47,290 nt of DNA from Comamonadaceae bacterium (GTDB taxonomy: Bacteria; Pseudomonadota; Gammaproteobacteria; Burkholderiales; Burkholderiaceae_C): positions 1 through 47,290 of the forward strand of contig CANGLW010000020.1 of the NCBI GenBank assembly GCA_947454955.1, written 5' to 3'. Position 1 is the first letter of the stretch, and the number at the start of each line of letters is the position of its first letter. The notes beneath the pieces were generated by a model, which was not told the DNA's origin, ran no database searches, and worked only from the letters and a program-made list of their open reading frames with translations. The translations under genes and the position numbers were made by a program. Below, in pieces: positions 20,463-29,981 of this stretch.

Positions 20463-21437
20463 TCACTTCACCTCAAAACGCGCCACATTGCCTTGGGCAA
20501 TGTCAGCCATGGAAAAAGGTTTGCCGCGCACCGAAACCTCGGTCGCATCCACCCGGCCGATCACCACTTTGAGCGGTAATGCGCCATCGAGCGTCACCGT
20601 CTCGCCCTTGTTGACCACACGGCTGAGCAGCAACTGGCCTTGCGCATCGGCCACCTGGATCCAGCTGTCGCCCTTGGCGCTCAGGCCCAGCACGCCGGAT
20701 GTGGTGACGCTTGAAGTTGCAGGTGCAGCGGTGGGCTTCGCGGTGGTTGATGTGGATGCAGGCGCGGATGGGGCTGCTGAAGCGGTTGCTGGTGCTGCGG
20801 CAGATGTCGCGGTGGTCGAAGGCGCTGCAGAGGCTACAGGTGCTGCTGTGGACGTTGCAGCACCAGATCCAGCAGCAACTGTTGCATTTGTATCAGCGGT
20901 TGAAGCTGCACCCGCCGTAGCTGGCACTTCAGGCACTTGCACCTGGTTGGCCAAATTGGCCACGGGTGCCACCGCCTCGGTCGCCACGCCCGACGTTGCA
21001 GGGGACGAAGACGTGAAGCGCGAGGACAAGTCCGGTACAAAAGCCACCAGCAAGGTGACCACCGCCAAGCTGCCTGCCACCCAAAACGTGGTGCGTGAGG
21101 GGCCGCTGCGGCCCGCAGAGGATGGGCGGAAACGCACCGGCGGTTCTTCTTGCACGCGCGAGGGTTTGGGCAGGATCAGGTTATCCGCCTGGGGCAGCAA
21201 GGCCAACACAGGCGCGGCGTCCACCTTGAGCACACGGCAGATGCTCGATGCCATTGAACGGGCAAACACGGGCGAGGCGAATTCGTCGAGCTGGTCCGAT
21301 TCGAGGGCCTGCACTTTTTTCACCGGCACCTTGATGTGCGCCGCCAGCATGGCGATGTGCATGCCCTGCTGTTCGCGAGCCAGGCGCAGCAACTGTCCGG
21401 CGCTCAGCGCGGGGTTGACCGTGGATGTTTCACTCAT
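20463..21437 (-). CDS. rodZ: RodZ-like helix-turn-helix membrane protein (DUF4115)
   Basis: RodZ links the MreB cytoskeleton to the membrane and supports rod shape. The 324-residue protein has a cytoplasmic Cro/XRE-like HTH (about residues 10-80, with [20 protein letters not shown]), a conserved [19 protein letters not shown] block, a membrane segment at about 118-136 ([17 protein letters not shown]), a periplasmic linker of about 100 residues made almost only of Ala, Ser, Thr, Pro and Val, and a C-terminal DUF4115 domain ([23 protein letters not shown]). The start was set at ATG 21437 because AGAGG lies 8 nt upstream; it overlaps the pilF end by 8 nt. No rod-shape partner genes are in the window. 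Confidence 0.88.
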   Translation of the reverse strand: MSETSTVNPALSAGQLLRLAREQQGMHIAMLAAHIKVPVKKVQALESDQLDEFASPVFARSMASSICRVLKVDAAPVLALLPQADNLILPKPSRVQEEPPVRFRPSSAGRSGPSRTTFWVAGSLAVVTLLVAFVPDLSSRFTSSSPATSGVATEAVAPVANLANQVQVPEVPATAGAASTADTNATVAAGSGAATSTAAPVASAAPSTTATSAAAPATASAAPSAPASTSTTAKPTAAPATSSVTTSGVLGLSAKGDSWIQVADAQGQLLLSRVVNKGETVTLDGALPLKVVIGRVDATEVSVRGKPFSMADIAQGNVARFEVK

Positions 21438-22212
21438 CGAAGCTGCCTCTCTCATAGGCTTGGAGTTCCCGGGACATGGGGTAACGTTTTCTCAATTGAT
21501 CTGCCAGTTGCGCCACGGTGTGCGGGTTGCCCAGCGCCCGCTCCACACGCATGCCCAGCCAAAGCGATTCCGCGTTGGCTTGCGGGCTGTTGTTCAAGGC
21601 TCGAGTGTAGCTCTGTGCGCGGCTGAAATCGCCCTGTCGCCACAGAATCCAGCCCAGGTTGTAGTTGACCAGGGCCTGCCCAGGCGCCAAGGCCTCTGCG
21701 CGCCACAAACTTTGCAGGGCCGCGGCGTGCTGCCCCGCCAGGATTTGGCACAAGCCGCGGCTGGTCCAACTCTTGGCCGCGCGGAGGTAGCTGGGCTGCG
21801 CCAAGGCCTGTTCAAAGGTGCGGTCAGCCTGGGCGTATTGGCCTTGCTGGCAACGCAGCCAGGCCAGGTTGTGCAGGGTGTCAGGGTCTGAGGGTTTGAA
21901 GCGCAGGGCCTGCTCAAAACTCTGGGTGGCAGCTTGGGTCTGGTCCAGACGCATCAAGGCCAAGCCTTGCAAATTGAGGGCATCGACCGAGGCCGGGTCT
22001 GACTGCAAAGCCAGCTTGACCTCATCGAGGGCCACCGCGTATTGCGCTTGTTCGAAATAGCCGGCCGCCAAAGCCAGGCGCAACTTGGCGCGCTCTGTGG
22101 CTTGCGTCGATGTGCCAGGCGACCCACCGGGCACGGTGGTGCATGCCGACAAAGCAGACGACAAAACTGCCATGAGCATGCAAGCAACAAAGAATGTCAA
22201 AAACCCACGCAT
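21430..22212 (-). CDS. pilF: Type IV pilus biogenesis/stability lipoprotein PilF (PilW)
   Basis: PilF is the outer-membrane lipoprotein pilotin that helps multimerise the secretin PilQ. The 260-residue protein has a lipoprotein signal peptide (MRGFLTFFVACML, lipobox LSAC) and about five TPR units, for example ALDEVKLALQSDPASVDALNLQGLALMR without its first residues, ATQSFEQALRFKPSDPDTLHNLAW, ADRTFEQALAQP and YNLGWILWRQGDF. The start ATG at 22212 gives a normal signal peptide; a GTG 63 bp upstream would add 21 polar residues. The gene order rlmN-pilF-rodZ is conserved. The 116-bp gap before rlmN holds a small GC hairpin (22308-22322) and no other clear signal. Confidence 0.88.
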   Translation of the reverse strand: MRGFLTFFVACMLMAVLSSALSACTTVPGGSPGTSTQATERAKLRLALAAGYFEQAQYAVALDEVKLALQSDPASVDALNLQGLALMRLDQTQAATQSFEQALRFKPSDPDTLHNLAWLRCQQGQYAQADRTFEQALAQPSYLRAAKSWTSRGLCQILAGQHAAALQSLWRAEALAPGQALVNYNLGWILWRQGDFSRAQSYTRALNNSPQANAESLWLGMRVERALGNPHTVAQLADQLRKRYPMSRELQAYERGSFDE

Positions 22213-22328
22213 ACCTTGGTTCACCCCCTTGCTGGTGGCGTGGCCCAGGGCGGGCACACGCACCGGCTTGATCACCCCACCGCGCTTTTCAGGTGGTGAG
22301 TCATCTTGCCGCGCGGGGCGGCGTTTGC

Positions 22329-23468
22329 CTATGCCGGAGAACCCTTGGTGGGGTGCAGGGTGATGGTGCGTTGCTGGGCGATGCGCTCGCCCACGCGGGT
22401 GCGGTCTTTCACATCGCCAGCCAACTGGCCGCAGGCCGCGTCGATGTCGTCACCCCGGGTTTTGCGCACGGTGGTGACGATGCCCGCGTCCAGCAACTGC
22501 TTGGCGAAGGCTTGCACACGAGCTTGGGGCGAACGCAGCAGGCCCGAGGCGGGAAAGGGGTTGAAGGGAATCAGGTTGAACTTGCACCACACACCGCCGG
22601 TTTGGTGGCGCTTGACCAGGTCAATCAGCGCCTGCGCATGCTCGGGCTGGTCGTTCACGCCATCGAGCATGCAGTACTCGAAGGTGATGAAGTCGCGCGG
22701 GGCGTGCTGCAAATAACGGTTGCAGGCGTCCATCAACTCGTCAATGGGGTATTTGCGGTTCAGGGGCACCAGGTTGTCGCGCAGCGCATCAAGGGGCGCG
22801 TGCAGCGAGACCGCCAGGGCCACGGGGCAGTCTTGCGAGAGACGGTCCATCGTGGGCACCACGCCCGAGGTGGAGACGGTGACGCGGCGGCGCGAAAGGC
22901 CATAGCCGTGGTCATCGAGCATGACCTTCAAGGCGGGCACAAGCGCGTTGTAATTTTGTAGCGGCTCGCCCATGCCCATCATCACCACATTGGTGATGAC
23001 GCGTTCAGACCGGTTGAGGTGCTTGCGCAAAAAATGCTCGGCAAACCACAGCTGCGCCAGGATCTCGCCGGTCGTCAAATTGCGGCTGAAGCCCTGGTGG
23101 CCGGTGGAGCAAAAACGGCAACCCACCGCGCAACCGGCTTGCGAGGAAACGCACAGCGTGCCGCGGTCATCTTCGGGGATGAACACCGCCTCAACAGCGT
23201 CGCCCTGCCCCACATCAAACAACCATTTGATGGTGCCGTCAGCCGAGATGTGTTGGGAAATGACTGGCAGGCCGGTGATGGTGGCTGCCGTTGGGAGCTT
23301 GTCGCGCAGCGACTTGGCCAGGTCGGTCATGTCGCCGAAACTGGTGGCCCCTTTTTGATGGATCCAGCGAAACAGCTGGGTGGCGCGGAAACGCTTTTCA
23401 CCCAGCCCTTCGCAAAAGCGGGCCAAACCCTCGAGGTCAAAGTCGAGCAGGTTGGCCGCTGAACTCAT
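22329..23468 (-). CDS. rlmN: Dual-specificity RNA methyltransferase RlmN
   Basis: RlmN is a radical-SAM enzyme that methylates C2 of A2503 in 23S rRNA and of A37 in some tRNAs. The 379-residue protein has the radical-SAM cluster triad Cys113, Cys117 and Cys120 in [12 protein letters not shown], the catalytic Cys346 in DIDAACGQL near the C-terminus, and the typical N-terminal helical domain. [15 protein letters not shown] is the SAM-binding GGE-like region. The ATG shares one base with the ndk stop (TAATG), so the two genes are coupled. Length matches the family. Confidence 0.96.
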   Translation of the reverse strand: MSSAANLLDFDLEGLARFCEGLGEKRFRATQLFRWIHQKGATSFGDMTDLAKSLRDKLPTAATITGLPVISQHISADGTIKWLFDVGQGDAVEAVFIPEDDRGTLCVSSQAGCAVGCRFCSTGHQGFSRNLTTGEILAQLWFAEHFLRKHLNRSERVITNVVMMGMGEPLQNYNALVPALKVMLDDHGYGLSRRRVTVSTSGVVPTMDRLSQDCPVALAVSLHAPLDALRDNLVPLNRKYPIDELMDACNRYLQHAPRDFITFEYCMLDGVNDQPEHAQALIDLVKRHQTGGVWCKFNLIPFNPFPASGLLRSPQARVQAFAKQLLDAGIVTTVRKTRGDDIDAACGQLAGDVKDRTRVGERIAQQRTITLHPTKGSPA

Positions 23469-23893
23469 TAACGCGAGTAAACGTTCATGCCGGGGAAGAA
23501 GAAAGCAACTTCCACAGCGGCGGTTTCGGGGGCGTCAGAGCCGTGCACGGCGTTGGCGTCGATGCTGTCAGCAAAGTCAGCGCGGATGGTGCCAGGAGCG
23601 GCTTTCTTGGGGTCGGTGGCGCCCATCAGGTCGCGGTTTTTCAAAATCGCGCCTTCGCCTTCGAGGGCTTGGATCATCACCGGGCCGGAGATCATGAAGC
23701 TCACCAGGTCGTTGAAGAAGGGGCGTGCTTTGTGCACAGCGTAGAAGGCTTCAGCCTCGCCACGCGAGAGGTGAGCCATCTTGGCGGCCACAACCTTCAG
23801 GCCAGCGGCTTCGAAACGGGCGTAAATTTGACCGATGACGTTCTTGGCAACAGCGTCGGGCTTGATGATGGACAGGGTACGTTCGATAGCCAT
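23468..23893 (-). CDS. ndk: Nucleoside diphosphate kinase Ndk
   Basis: Ndk balances nucleoside triphosphate pools by phosphate exchange through a phosphohistidine. The 141-residue protein begins [15 protein letters not shown] and has the active-site His117 in NAVHGSD. It is a full-length member of the bacterial family. The ATG has a good ribosome binding site, AGAGGA, 6 nt upstream. The 80-bp gap to the rluB stop is AT-rich near the start, as expected for a promoter, but no convincing -35/-10 pair could be picked out. Confidence 0.97.
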   Translation of the reverse strand: MAIERTLSIIKPDAVAKNVIGQIYARFEAAGLKVVAAKMAHLSRGEAEAFYAVHKARPFFNDLVSFMISGPVMIQALEGEGAILKNRDLMGATDPKKAAPGTIRADFADSIDANAVHGSDAPETAAVEVAFFFPGMNVYSR

Positions 23894-23973
23894 GGTTTTT
23901 CCTCTGAGATTAAAAATAAAGCGAATTCGGCAAAGCCTACGATTTTAGCGCGAATGTGTGTCGCGGGTGAGGC

Positions 23974-25362
23974 TCAACGTCCTCGGCCACCACGACCACC
24001 ACCGGGTCGGCTGCCAGGGCGTGCACCGCCTCCGCCGGAACCACCGGGGGCTCGCTTGGCTTGGCGTTGACGCGAGAAGCTGTCGGCACCGATGTAACCC
24101 AGCGAGGTTTTCATCGGGTCGGGAATGGCACCGCCCTCACCCATCTCGTCGGCTGGGCGCGGACCGGCACCGCGCTGGCCAGGACGGCCATTGCGGTTTT
24201 TGGGTCCACCCTGGCCACCAGCGCCTCTGGGTCCTTTCGGACCACGTTGGCCCTCCGTGCCGCGCGGCTGCTCGCCGGCTTGCGGGTAACTCGGGCGTGG
24301 GCCTGCACCACGTGAACCACGGGCGCCGCGTCGGTTGTCACGCGCAGGCTTGGCTTGACGGGCCTCGCCCTCGGGCGCTTGACGTTCGCCTTGACCGACA
24401 GCACGCATGAGCGCGCGGATGTCGGCCTCGTCGAGCTCGAGCCAAGCGCCGCGCTTCAAGCCACGCGGCAACATCATGGCGCCGTAGCGGATGCGGATCA
24501 GGCGGCTGACCGCATGGCCCACCGCTTCCATCATGCGGCGCACCTCGCGGTTGCGGCCTTCAGAAATCGTCACGCGGTACCAGTGGTTGGAACCCTCGCC
24601 GCCACCGTCTTCGATGGAACTGAACTGGGCTGGGCCGTCGTCGAGTTGCACGCCTTCAAGCAGCTTGTTTTTTTCTTCGGCGCTTAAAGCACCGAGCACG
24701 CGCACCGCGTACTCGCGCTCCAGGCCAAACCTGGGGTGCATGAGGCGGTTGGCCAACTCGCCCGAGCTGGTGAACAGCAAGAGGCCTTCGGTGTTCAAGT
24801 CCAAACGGCCGACCGACTGCCACTTGCCCTGGTAGAGCTTGGGCAATTTGCGAAACACGGTGGGGCGGTTTTGCGGGTCGTCATGGGTGACCACTTCGCC
24901 TGCAGGCTTGTGGTACGCAATCACACGCGCGGGCGGCGGGTCGATGCGCACGCGGATGGGCTTGCCGTTGACCTTGATACTGTCGCCAAATTGGATGCGC
25001 TGGCCGATATGCGCCGGCTCGTTGTTGACCGAGATGCGCCCTTCCATGATGAGCTGTTCCATCTCCAGGCGCGAGCCCATGCCGGCTTGCGCCAAGACCT
25101 TGTGCAACTTGGGTTGCTCGGCTTGCGGCAGCAACACACGCTTAGCGGGCAACACGATCTCGCTGGCCTCATCGGCGTCCAACGTGCCGGCTACCACGTC
25201 TTCGAAGCGGTAGCCGCTTGCTACTGAATCTGTAGCAGCTTGGGCATGTGAAGTCTCATGTTGCGACTCTTTTGAAACCGCAGCTTGCGGTTCTGCTGAA
25301 GGCGATGTTGATGCCTCAGCCTGTGCCTCGTCATCCGGTGGGGCTTGGTGCTCAGACATCAT
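23974..25362 (-). CDS. rluB: 23S rRNA pseudouridine synthase RluB with long Gly/Arg-rich tail
   Basis: RluB makes pseudouridine 2605 in 23S rRNA. The 462-residue protein has an acidic, Ala/Glu/Ser-rich N-terminal extension of about 75 residues, an S4 RNA-binding domain (about 84-130, [20 protein letters not shown]), the RsuA/RluB catalytic core with Asp188 in [14 protein letters not shown], and [16 protein letters not shown]. After residue 325 a tail of about 135 residues is rich in Gly, Arg, Pro and Gln and ends in repeated [11 protein letters not shown]. Such tails occur in betaproteobacterial RluB but this one is long; it probably binds RNA. The start codons ATG ATG overlap the scpB stop. 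Confidence 0.93.
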   Translation of the reverse strand: MMSEHQAPPDDEAQAEASTSPSAEPQAAVSKESQHETSHAQAATDSVASGYRFEDVVAGTLDADEASEIVLPAKRVLLPQAEQPKLHKVLAQAGMGSRLEMEQLIMEGRISVNNEPAHIGQRIQFGDSIKVNGKPIRVRIDPPPARVIAYHKPAGEVVTHDDPQNRPTVFRKLPKLYQGKWQSVGRLDLNTEGLLLFTSSGELANRLMHPRFGLEREYAVRVLGALSAEEKNKLLEGVQLDDGPAQFSSIEDGGGEGSNHWYRVTISEGRNREVRRMMEAVGHAVSRLIRIRYGAMMLPRGLKRGAWLELDEADIRALMRAVGQGERQAPEGEARQAKPARDNRRGARGSRGAGPRPSYPQAGEQPRGTEGQRGPKGPRGAGGQGGPKNRNGRPGQRGAGPRPADEMGEGGAIPDPMKTSLGYIGADSFSRQRQAKRAPGGSGGGGARPGSRPGGGRGGRGR

Positions 25363-26009
25363 GTGGGGGGATTTTCTTCAGGGGAATCTGTGGGTGGTGC
25401 GTCGGGTACAGGCGGATCGGCGGGCGCGTCTTCCAACTCAAGCTGGTCACTGGCATCGCCCAAACCGCCTAAGCCACCCAAGGCGCTGAGTTGCTCAGCA
25501 GGGTTCTCCATCAGCGGCAATTGGTCGAGCGAGCTCAGGCCCAGGTCGTCCAAAAACTGCTTGGTGGTGGCGTACAAGGCCGGGCGGCCGGGGGCTTCAC
25601 GGTGGCCGATGACTTCCACCCAACCACGGTCCTCAAGCTGCTTGAGCAAGAGCGAGTTGATGGTCACGCCGCGGATGTCTTCCATGTCGCCACGGGTGAC
25701 GGGCTGGCGGTAGGCAATGATGGCCAAAGTTTCCAAGGTGGCGCGGGTGTAACGCGGAGGCTTTTCGGGGTTGAGCCGGTCGAGGTACTCGCGCATCTCG
25801 GGGCGGCTTTGGAAGCGCCAGCCACTGGCCACGCACACCAATTCCACGCCGCGGTGCGACCAGTCTTGCTGCAATTCTTGTAGCAAGGTTTTGATGGTGT
25901 CTGCGCCCAGCTCGTCGTTGAACAAGGTGCGCAAATCACGCACCTGCAGCGCCTGGTTGGCGCAGATCAGGCTGGTCTCAAGAATGCGCTTGGCATCCGC
26001 CGTGTTCAT
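25359..26009 (-). CDS. scpB: Segregation and condensation protein ScpB
   Basis: ScpB is the winged-helix kleisin-associated subunit of the SMC condensin complex. The 216-residue protein shows the family pattern: [16 protein letters not shown] at the N-terminus, [17 protein letters not shown], and the very conserved [23 protein letters not shown] at about 115-137. The C-terminal 40 residues are Gly/Leu/Asp/Pro-rich and poorly conserved. The stop overlaps the rluB start by 1-4 nt; the scpB-rluB pair is common. scpA is not in the window. Confidence 0.94.
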   Translation of the reverse strand: MNTADAKRILETSLICANQALQVRDLRTLFNDELGADTIKTLLQELQQDWSHRGVELVCVASGWRFQSRPEMREYLDRLNPEKPPRYTRATLETLAIIAYRQPVTRGDMEDIRGVTINSLLLKQLEDRGWVEVIGHREAPGRPALYATTKQFLDDLGLSSLDQLPLMENPAEQLSALGGLGGLGDASDQLELEDAPADPPVPDAPPTDSPEENPPT

Positions 26010-26039
26010 AGGTCTGTGTCGTCGGGGTGGGCCGTGGGC

Positions 26040-26070
26040 ACCGGGCTTGTCGTTGGGACAAGGGACCGGT
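26040..26070 (-). promoter_or_regulatory. Long hairpin in the rluD-scpB gap
   Basis: ACCGG-g-CTTGTC-gttgg-GACAAG-gga-CCGGT can pair over 11 bp with a small internal loop. GGCACC and GGTGCC (26037-26042, 26086-26091) could close an alternative outer stem. It lies 31 bp upstream of the scpB start on the minus strand and has no T-run, so it looks more like a leader structure than a terminator. The rest of the 114-bp gap shows nothing recognisable. Confidence 0.35.
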
Positions 26071-26123
26071 CAGTCCACAACGTGTGGTGCCGGGTTGAAC
26101 CTGCAGCATGTCGCAGCAGCAGG

Positions 26124-27086
26124 TCAGGTGTGGCTAGTGTAACTGAGGCCCAGGCTCGCCAGGAGCGCGGTCATGTCAGGCGGCAGCTCGGCGGTGAACA
26201 CCAGCGCCTCCCCCGTGACCGGGTGGGCAAAGGCCAGACGCTGGGCGTGCAGGGCCTGGCGGGGCAACTGGGTGTTGCCACCATACAGCGTGTCGCCCAT
26301 CAGCGGGTGCCCCAGGTGCGCGGCGTGCACCCGAATTTGGTGGGTGCGACCGGTGTGCAGGGTGCAACGCAACAAATTGGCCTCTGTGCTGCGCTGGATC
26401 ACGTCAAACTCGGTTTGCGCGGTTTTGCCGGGGTGCTGGGCCAGGTCCACCACCGCCATGCGCAGGCGGTTGCGCGGGTCGCGGCCGATGGGTGCGTCCA
26501 CCAATTTGTGACGCGAACCCACCCACGTGCCCTGGGCCACAGCGACGTACTGGCGGCTGACCTCACGCGCGGCAATCAGGCGCACCAGGGCTTCCATGGT
26601 TTGGCGGTCGCGCGCCACCACCATCAGACCGCTGGTGTCTTTGTCCAATCGGTGCACGATGCCTGCGCGCGGCAAATTCGCGGCTTGCGGGTCTCGCCCC
26701 AACAGGCCATTGAGCAGCGTGCCCTGCCAGTTGCCAGGCGCGGGGTGCACCACCAAACCTGGGGGTTTGTTGACGATGAGCAAATGCGCGTCTTCAAACA
26801 CCACATCCAGCGCCATGGCCTCGGGTTTGAAAGCCTGGCTTTGCGGCGTGGGGCGCAGCAGCACCTGCCCGCGCTCCCCGGCCTTGACCTTTTGCGAGGT
26901 CTTGCGCTGCACGTTCGCACCGAGCGTGACCGCGCCTTCTTCGATGAGCTGCTGCAAATAACTGCGCGAAAACTCAGGCACCATGACCGCCAAAGCGCGG
27001 TCCAGGCGCTGGCCGTGCAGCTCGATGGGCACCGTCCAGTCGCGCAGTTCGGCCGGGTCTTCGGTGTCCGTGGCTTCTTCAGTCAC
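26124..27086 (-). CDS. rluD: 23S rRNA pseudouridine synthase RluD
   Basis: RluD makes pseudouridines 1911, 1915 and 1917 in helix 69 of 23S rRNA. The 320 residues comprise an S4 domain (about 22-80, ELHGQRLDRALAVMVPEFSR), the RluA-family core with catalytic Asp148 in HRLDKDTSGLMV, and RTHQIRVHAAHLGHPLMGD near the end. No ATG precedes the domain at a sensible distance: the open frame continues into the divergent bamD gene. GTG at 27086 with a weak GGA site was chosen; TTG at 27128 (14 residues longer) is the main alternative. It is divergent from bamD, a classical neighbour pair. Confidence 0.93.
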   Translation of the reverse strand: MTEEATDTEDPAELRDWTVPIELHGQRLDRALAVMVPEFSRSYLQQLIEEGAVTLGANVQRKTSQKVKAGERGQVLLRPTPQSQAFKPEAMALDVVFEDAHLLIVNKPPGLVVHPAPGNWQGTLLNGLLGRDPQAANLPRAGIVHRLDKDTSGLMVVARDRQTMEALVRLIAAREVSRQYVAVAQGTWVGSRHKLVDAPIGRDPRNRLRMAVVDLAQHPGKTAQTEFDVIQRSTEANLLRCTLHTGRTHQIRVHAAHLGHPLMGDTLYGGNTQLPRQALHAQRLAFAHPVTGEALVFTAELPPDMTALLASLGLSYTSHT

Positions 27087-27107
27087 CAGATCCAGGGGGT
27101 CGGTCGA

Positions 27108-27113
27108 TATAAT
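27108..27113 (+). promoter_or_regulatory. Consensus -10 element for bamD
   Basis: TATAAT is a perfect -10 hexamer 30 bp before the bamD ATG and would give a leader of about 23 nt containing the AAGGAA ribosome binding site. No good -35 hexamer is found 16-18 nt upstream; the nearest partial matches are TTCAGT and AGTCAC. The weak -35 lowers confidence. Confidence 0.45.
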
Positions 27114-27142
27114 TTGTGGATTGTTCAAGGAAGTGGCTCGTG

Positions 27143-27952
27143 ATGTCTCGCAGCAAATTATCAACGGTATGGCGCGCCCTGGCCCTGTGCTCTGCATCAG
27201 CCCTGCTGGTGGCCTGCTCGTCCACCCCTGTCGACCGCACCGCCAGCATGTCGGTGGAGAAGATTTACGAGACCGCCCAGGACGACATGAAAATCGGCGC
27301 CTGGGACAAAGCCATCCCCCTGCTCGACAAACTCGAAGGCCGCGCGGCCGGCACGCCCTTGGCGCAGCAAGCCCAGCTCGACAAGGCCTACGCCCACTTC
27401 AAAACCCAAGAGCCCGCCCAGGCCCTGGCCACCCTGGACCGCTTTTTGAAGCTGCACCCAGCCAGCCCGGCCTATGACTACGCGCTGTATTTGAAGGGTG
27501 TGATCAACTTCAACGACGACCTGGGGTTGTTCTCGTCCATCACCCGCCAGGACTTGGCCGAGCGTGACCAGAAGGCGGCCAAAGAATCGTTCGAGGCCTT
27601 CCGCGAACTCGTCACCCGTTTCCCCACCTCCAAGTACGCTGACGACGCGCGTTCGCGCATGGGCTACATCGTGAACTCGCTCGCGCAATACGAGGTGCAC
27701 GTGGCGCGCTACTACTTCAACCGGGGCGCGTACCTGGCGGCCATCAACCGCTGCCAGCAGGCGATCAACGACTACCGCGATGCACCGGCGATTGAAGAGG
27801 CGCTGTATGTGATGGTCAAGTCTTACGAGGCGCTGGACCTGCTGCAGTTGCGCGACGACACGCTGCGCGTGATGGAAAGCAACTTCCCGCAAAGCGAACT
27901 CTTGGCCAAGGGCCTGCGCGCTAAGCAGAAGTCTTGGTGGCAGTTCTGGTGA
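27143..27952 (+). CDS. bamD: Outer-membrane assembly lipoprotein BamD
   Basis: BamD is the essential TPR lipoprotein of the BAM complex. The 269-residue protein has a lipoprotein signal peptide with lipobox LVAC (lipidated Cys25) and five TPR-like repeats, including the conserved AYAHFKTQEPAQALATLDRF, ARSRMGYIVNSLAQYE and the YYFNRGAYLAAINRCQQAI block. It ends with the aromatic WWQFW. The ATG at 27143 has AAGGAA about 10 nt upstream; an earlier in-frame start would spoil the signal peptide. The 3' end overlaps the convergent dinG-like gene by 32 bp. Confidence 0.96.
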   Translation: MSRSKLSTVWRALALCSASALLVACSSTPVDRTASMSVEKIYETAQDDMKIGAWDKAIPLLDKLEGRAAGTPLAQQAQLDKAYAHFKTQEPAQALATLDRFLKLHPASPAYDYALYLKGVINFNDDLGLFSSITRQDLAERDQKAAKESFEAFRELVTRFPTSKYADDARSRMGYIVNSLAQYEVHVARYYFNRGAYLAAINRCQQAINDYRDAPAIEEALYVMVKSYEALDLLQLRDDTLRVMESNFPQSELLAKGLRAKQKSWWQFW

Positions 27953-29960
27953 TGTCTTGCAGAAGCGCCAACGCTTCTGCCTGAGTTTTCAAACGCTGCA
28001 TGGGTGGCAAGGCCGCCATCAAACGCCGCCCGTAACCCATGGTGAGCAAGCGGGTGTCGCCAATCACCAGCAAACCCCGGTCGGTCTCGCTGCGTATCAA
28101 ACGCCCTGCGCCCTGCTTCAAAGCCACTGCGGCTTGCGGCACCCAGTACTGCATGAAAGGCTGACCCCCCTGCGCTTCGATGTGCCGCGCACGTGCGTCG
28201 ACCAGCGGGTCACCCGGTGGCGGGAAAGGCAACTTGTCGATCACCACGCATTGCAGGGCCTGACCGGGCACATCCACCCCTTCCCAAAAAGAGGCTGAGG
28301 CCACCAGCACGCAACCTTGCTCGTGGGCATCGGTGAAGCGCGCCATCAACTCGCGCTTGGGCTGTTCGCCTTGCACCAGCACCTCCCAGGTAGAAGGCAT
28401 GTCGCGCAGCACCTGTGCAATCTCACGCATGGCTTTGAGGGTGGTGGTCAGCACCAGGGTGCGCCCACCCAAGGTGTTGGCCAAGTCACGCACCACGCGC
28501 GCCAGGGCCGCGCTGTGCTGCGGCTGCGCGGGCTTCGGTAAGTCGCTCGGCACCCACACCGCAGCTTGTTGGGGATAGTCAAACGGGCTGGGCACTTGCA
28601 GGCTGCGCGCGCCGGCCAGGCCGCAGGTTTTGATGAACCAGCTCAGCGCTGCGTCGTCACCCAAAGTGGCGGAGGTGAACACCCATGCCTTGGAAGACTT
28701 GCCCCCACCCGGATCGCCCACACCATCGACATCGCCCGAACCATCACCATCGAGCAAGGCATCGTCTGTGCCCTCACCCTCTTTCAAGCCTAAGCCTAAA
28801 AGCGGTGCCATGGCACCCGCGATGTCGAGCGGCGAATGCACCCAGCGCATGGTGTTGCCCACATCCACCCAGCGCACACACGCGGGCTCAACCGGCTGCA
28901 AAAAACGCAGCAAGCGTTCGCTGATCAGGTCAGCGCGCTCGGCCAAACGCGCCAGGTCAGGCGAGGTTTCGGCCAGCAAACGCAAAGACGCGCGCAGGGT
29001 GTGCAAGGCATCGCGCATGGCTTGCAGCGCGTCCATCCAATCACCGCTGTGCACGCCATCGGGCGCGTCGTCCATCCAGCGGCGCAGCCCTGTGCCCACC
29101 AGGCTGCGGGTGTGCTGCAAGGTTTGCTCCAATGCGTGAACCAGGCCATGCCAATCGGCCAAGCCGCGCGCCTGGGTTTGGCCGCAGGCCAGCACATCGC
29201 GCGCAAAGTCCAGCCACTGCGCGCTGGAAAACTGTTGCCCTAAAAACTGCACGCCGGTTTCATTGAGCTGGTGCGCTTCATCAAAAATGACCGCATCCAC
29301 GCTGGGCAAAATCTCGGCCACACCGCTTTCGCGCACCGCCAAATCAGCAAAGAACAAATGGTGGTTGATGACCACCACATCGGCGGCCATGGCCTCGCGC
29401 CGCGCGATGTTCACATGGCAATCGGCAAAGCGCGGGCAGCTGCTGCCCAGGCAGTTTTCGCGGGTGGAGGTGATGCGTGGCATCAGGGGCGAGCGTTCAT
29501 CCAGGCCGGGCAACTCGGCCAAGTCACCACTGCGGGTGACCTGCGCCCAGCGCTCAATGCGCGCCAGCGCACGGGTGGTGGCGCCATCCAGCGGCTCTTC
29601 GCGCGCCAGGGCCAGACGGTGCAAACACAAATAACTGCCGCGGCCTTTGAGCAAAGCCAAGCGCACCGGCAAACCCAATATCGCCAAGAGGCGTGGCAGG
29701 TCGCGGGTGAAGAGCTGGTCTTGCAAGTTTTTGGTGGCGGTGGAAATCAAAGCGCGCTGGCCGCTGACCAGCAAGGGCACCAGGTAGGCAAAAGTTTTGC
29801 CCACACCGGTGCCGGCTTCGACCACCAGGGCACCGCCCTCGTCCAAGGTTTGCGCCACGGCCAGGGCCATCTCGGTTTGGCCACTGCGGGGCAGCAAGCC
29901 CTCGCGCGCCAGGACGCCATGCGCGGCAAACACCTCGGCAACGGCGTGGGGCAGGCTCAT
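27921..29960 (-). CDS. ATP-dependent DNA helicase, DinG/YoaA (XPD-like) family
   Basis: This 679-residue superfamily 2 helicase is of the XPD/DinG type and acts in DNA repair, resolving structures such as R-loops or forks. Walker A VEAGTGVGKT lies at about 47-56, the iron-sulfur ligands are Cys112, Cys170, Cys175 and Cys181 (ENCLGSSCPRFADC), the DEAH box is at 227-230, and the C-terminal motifs include SFWEGVDVPG and QGAGRLIRSETDRG. The four cysteines support a [4Fe-4S] cluster as in DinG and YoaA. The order zapE-hypothetical-DUF465-helicase suggests one operon. Length fits YoaA (636) and DinG (716) about equally, so no symbol is given. Confidence 0.92.
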   Translation of the reverse strand: MSLPHAVAEVFAAHGVLAREGLLPRSGQTEMALAVAQTLDEGGALVVEAGTGVGKTFAYLVPLLVSGQRALISTATKNLQDQLFTRDLPRLLAILGLPVRLALLKGRGSYLCLHRLALAREEPLDGATTRALARIERWAQVTRSGDLAELPGLDERSPLMPRITSTRENCLGSSCPRFADCHVNIARREAMAADVVVINHHLFFADLAVRESGVAEILPSVDAVIFDEAHQLNETGVQFLGQQFSSAQWLDFARDVLACGQTQARGLADWHGLVHALEQTLQHTRSLVGTGLRRWMDDAPDGVHSGDWMDALQAMRDALHTLRASLRLLAETSPDLARLAERADLISERLLRFLQPVEPACVRWVDVGNTMRWVHSPLDIAGAMAPLLGLGLKEGEGTDDALLDGDGSGDVDGVGDPGGGKSSKAWVFTSATLGDDAALSWFIKTCGLAGARSLQVPSPFDYPQQAAVWVPSDLPKPAQPQHSAALARVVRDLANTLGGRTLVLTTTLKAMREIAQVLRDMPSTWEVLVQGEQPKRELMARFTDAHEQGCVLVASASFWEGVDVPGQALQCVVIDKLPFPPPGDPLVDARARHIEAQGGQPFMQYWVPQAAVALKQGAGRLIRSETDRGLLVIGDTRLLTMGYGRRLMAALPPMQRLKTQAEALALLQDITRTATKTSA

Positions 29961-29981
29961 CGGAGACTTTGAGACAGGTGC

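Noticed and set aside
22308..22322. GC hairpin GCCGC-gcggg-GCGGC after rlmN
   Set aside because: It is a 5-bp stem without a T-run on the transcribed strand; such stems are frequent by chance at this GC content.
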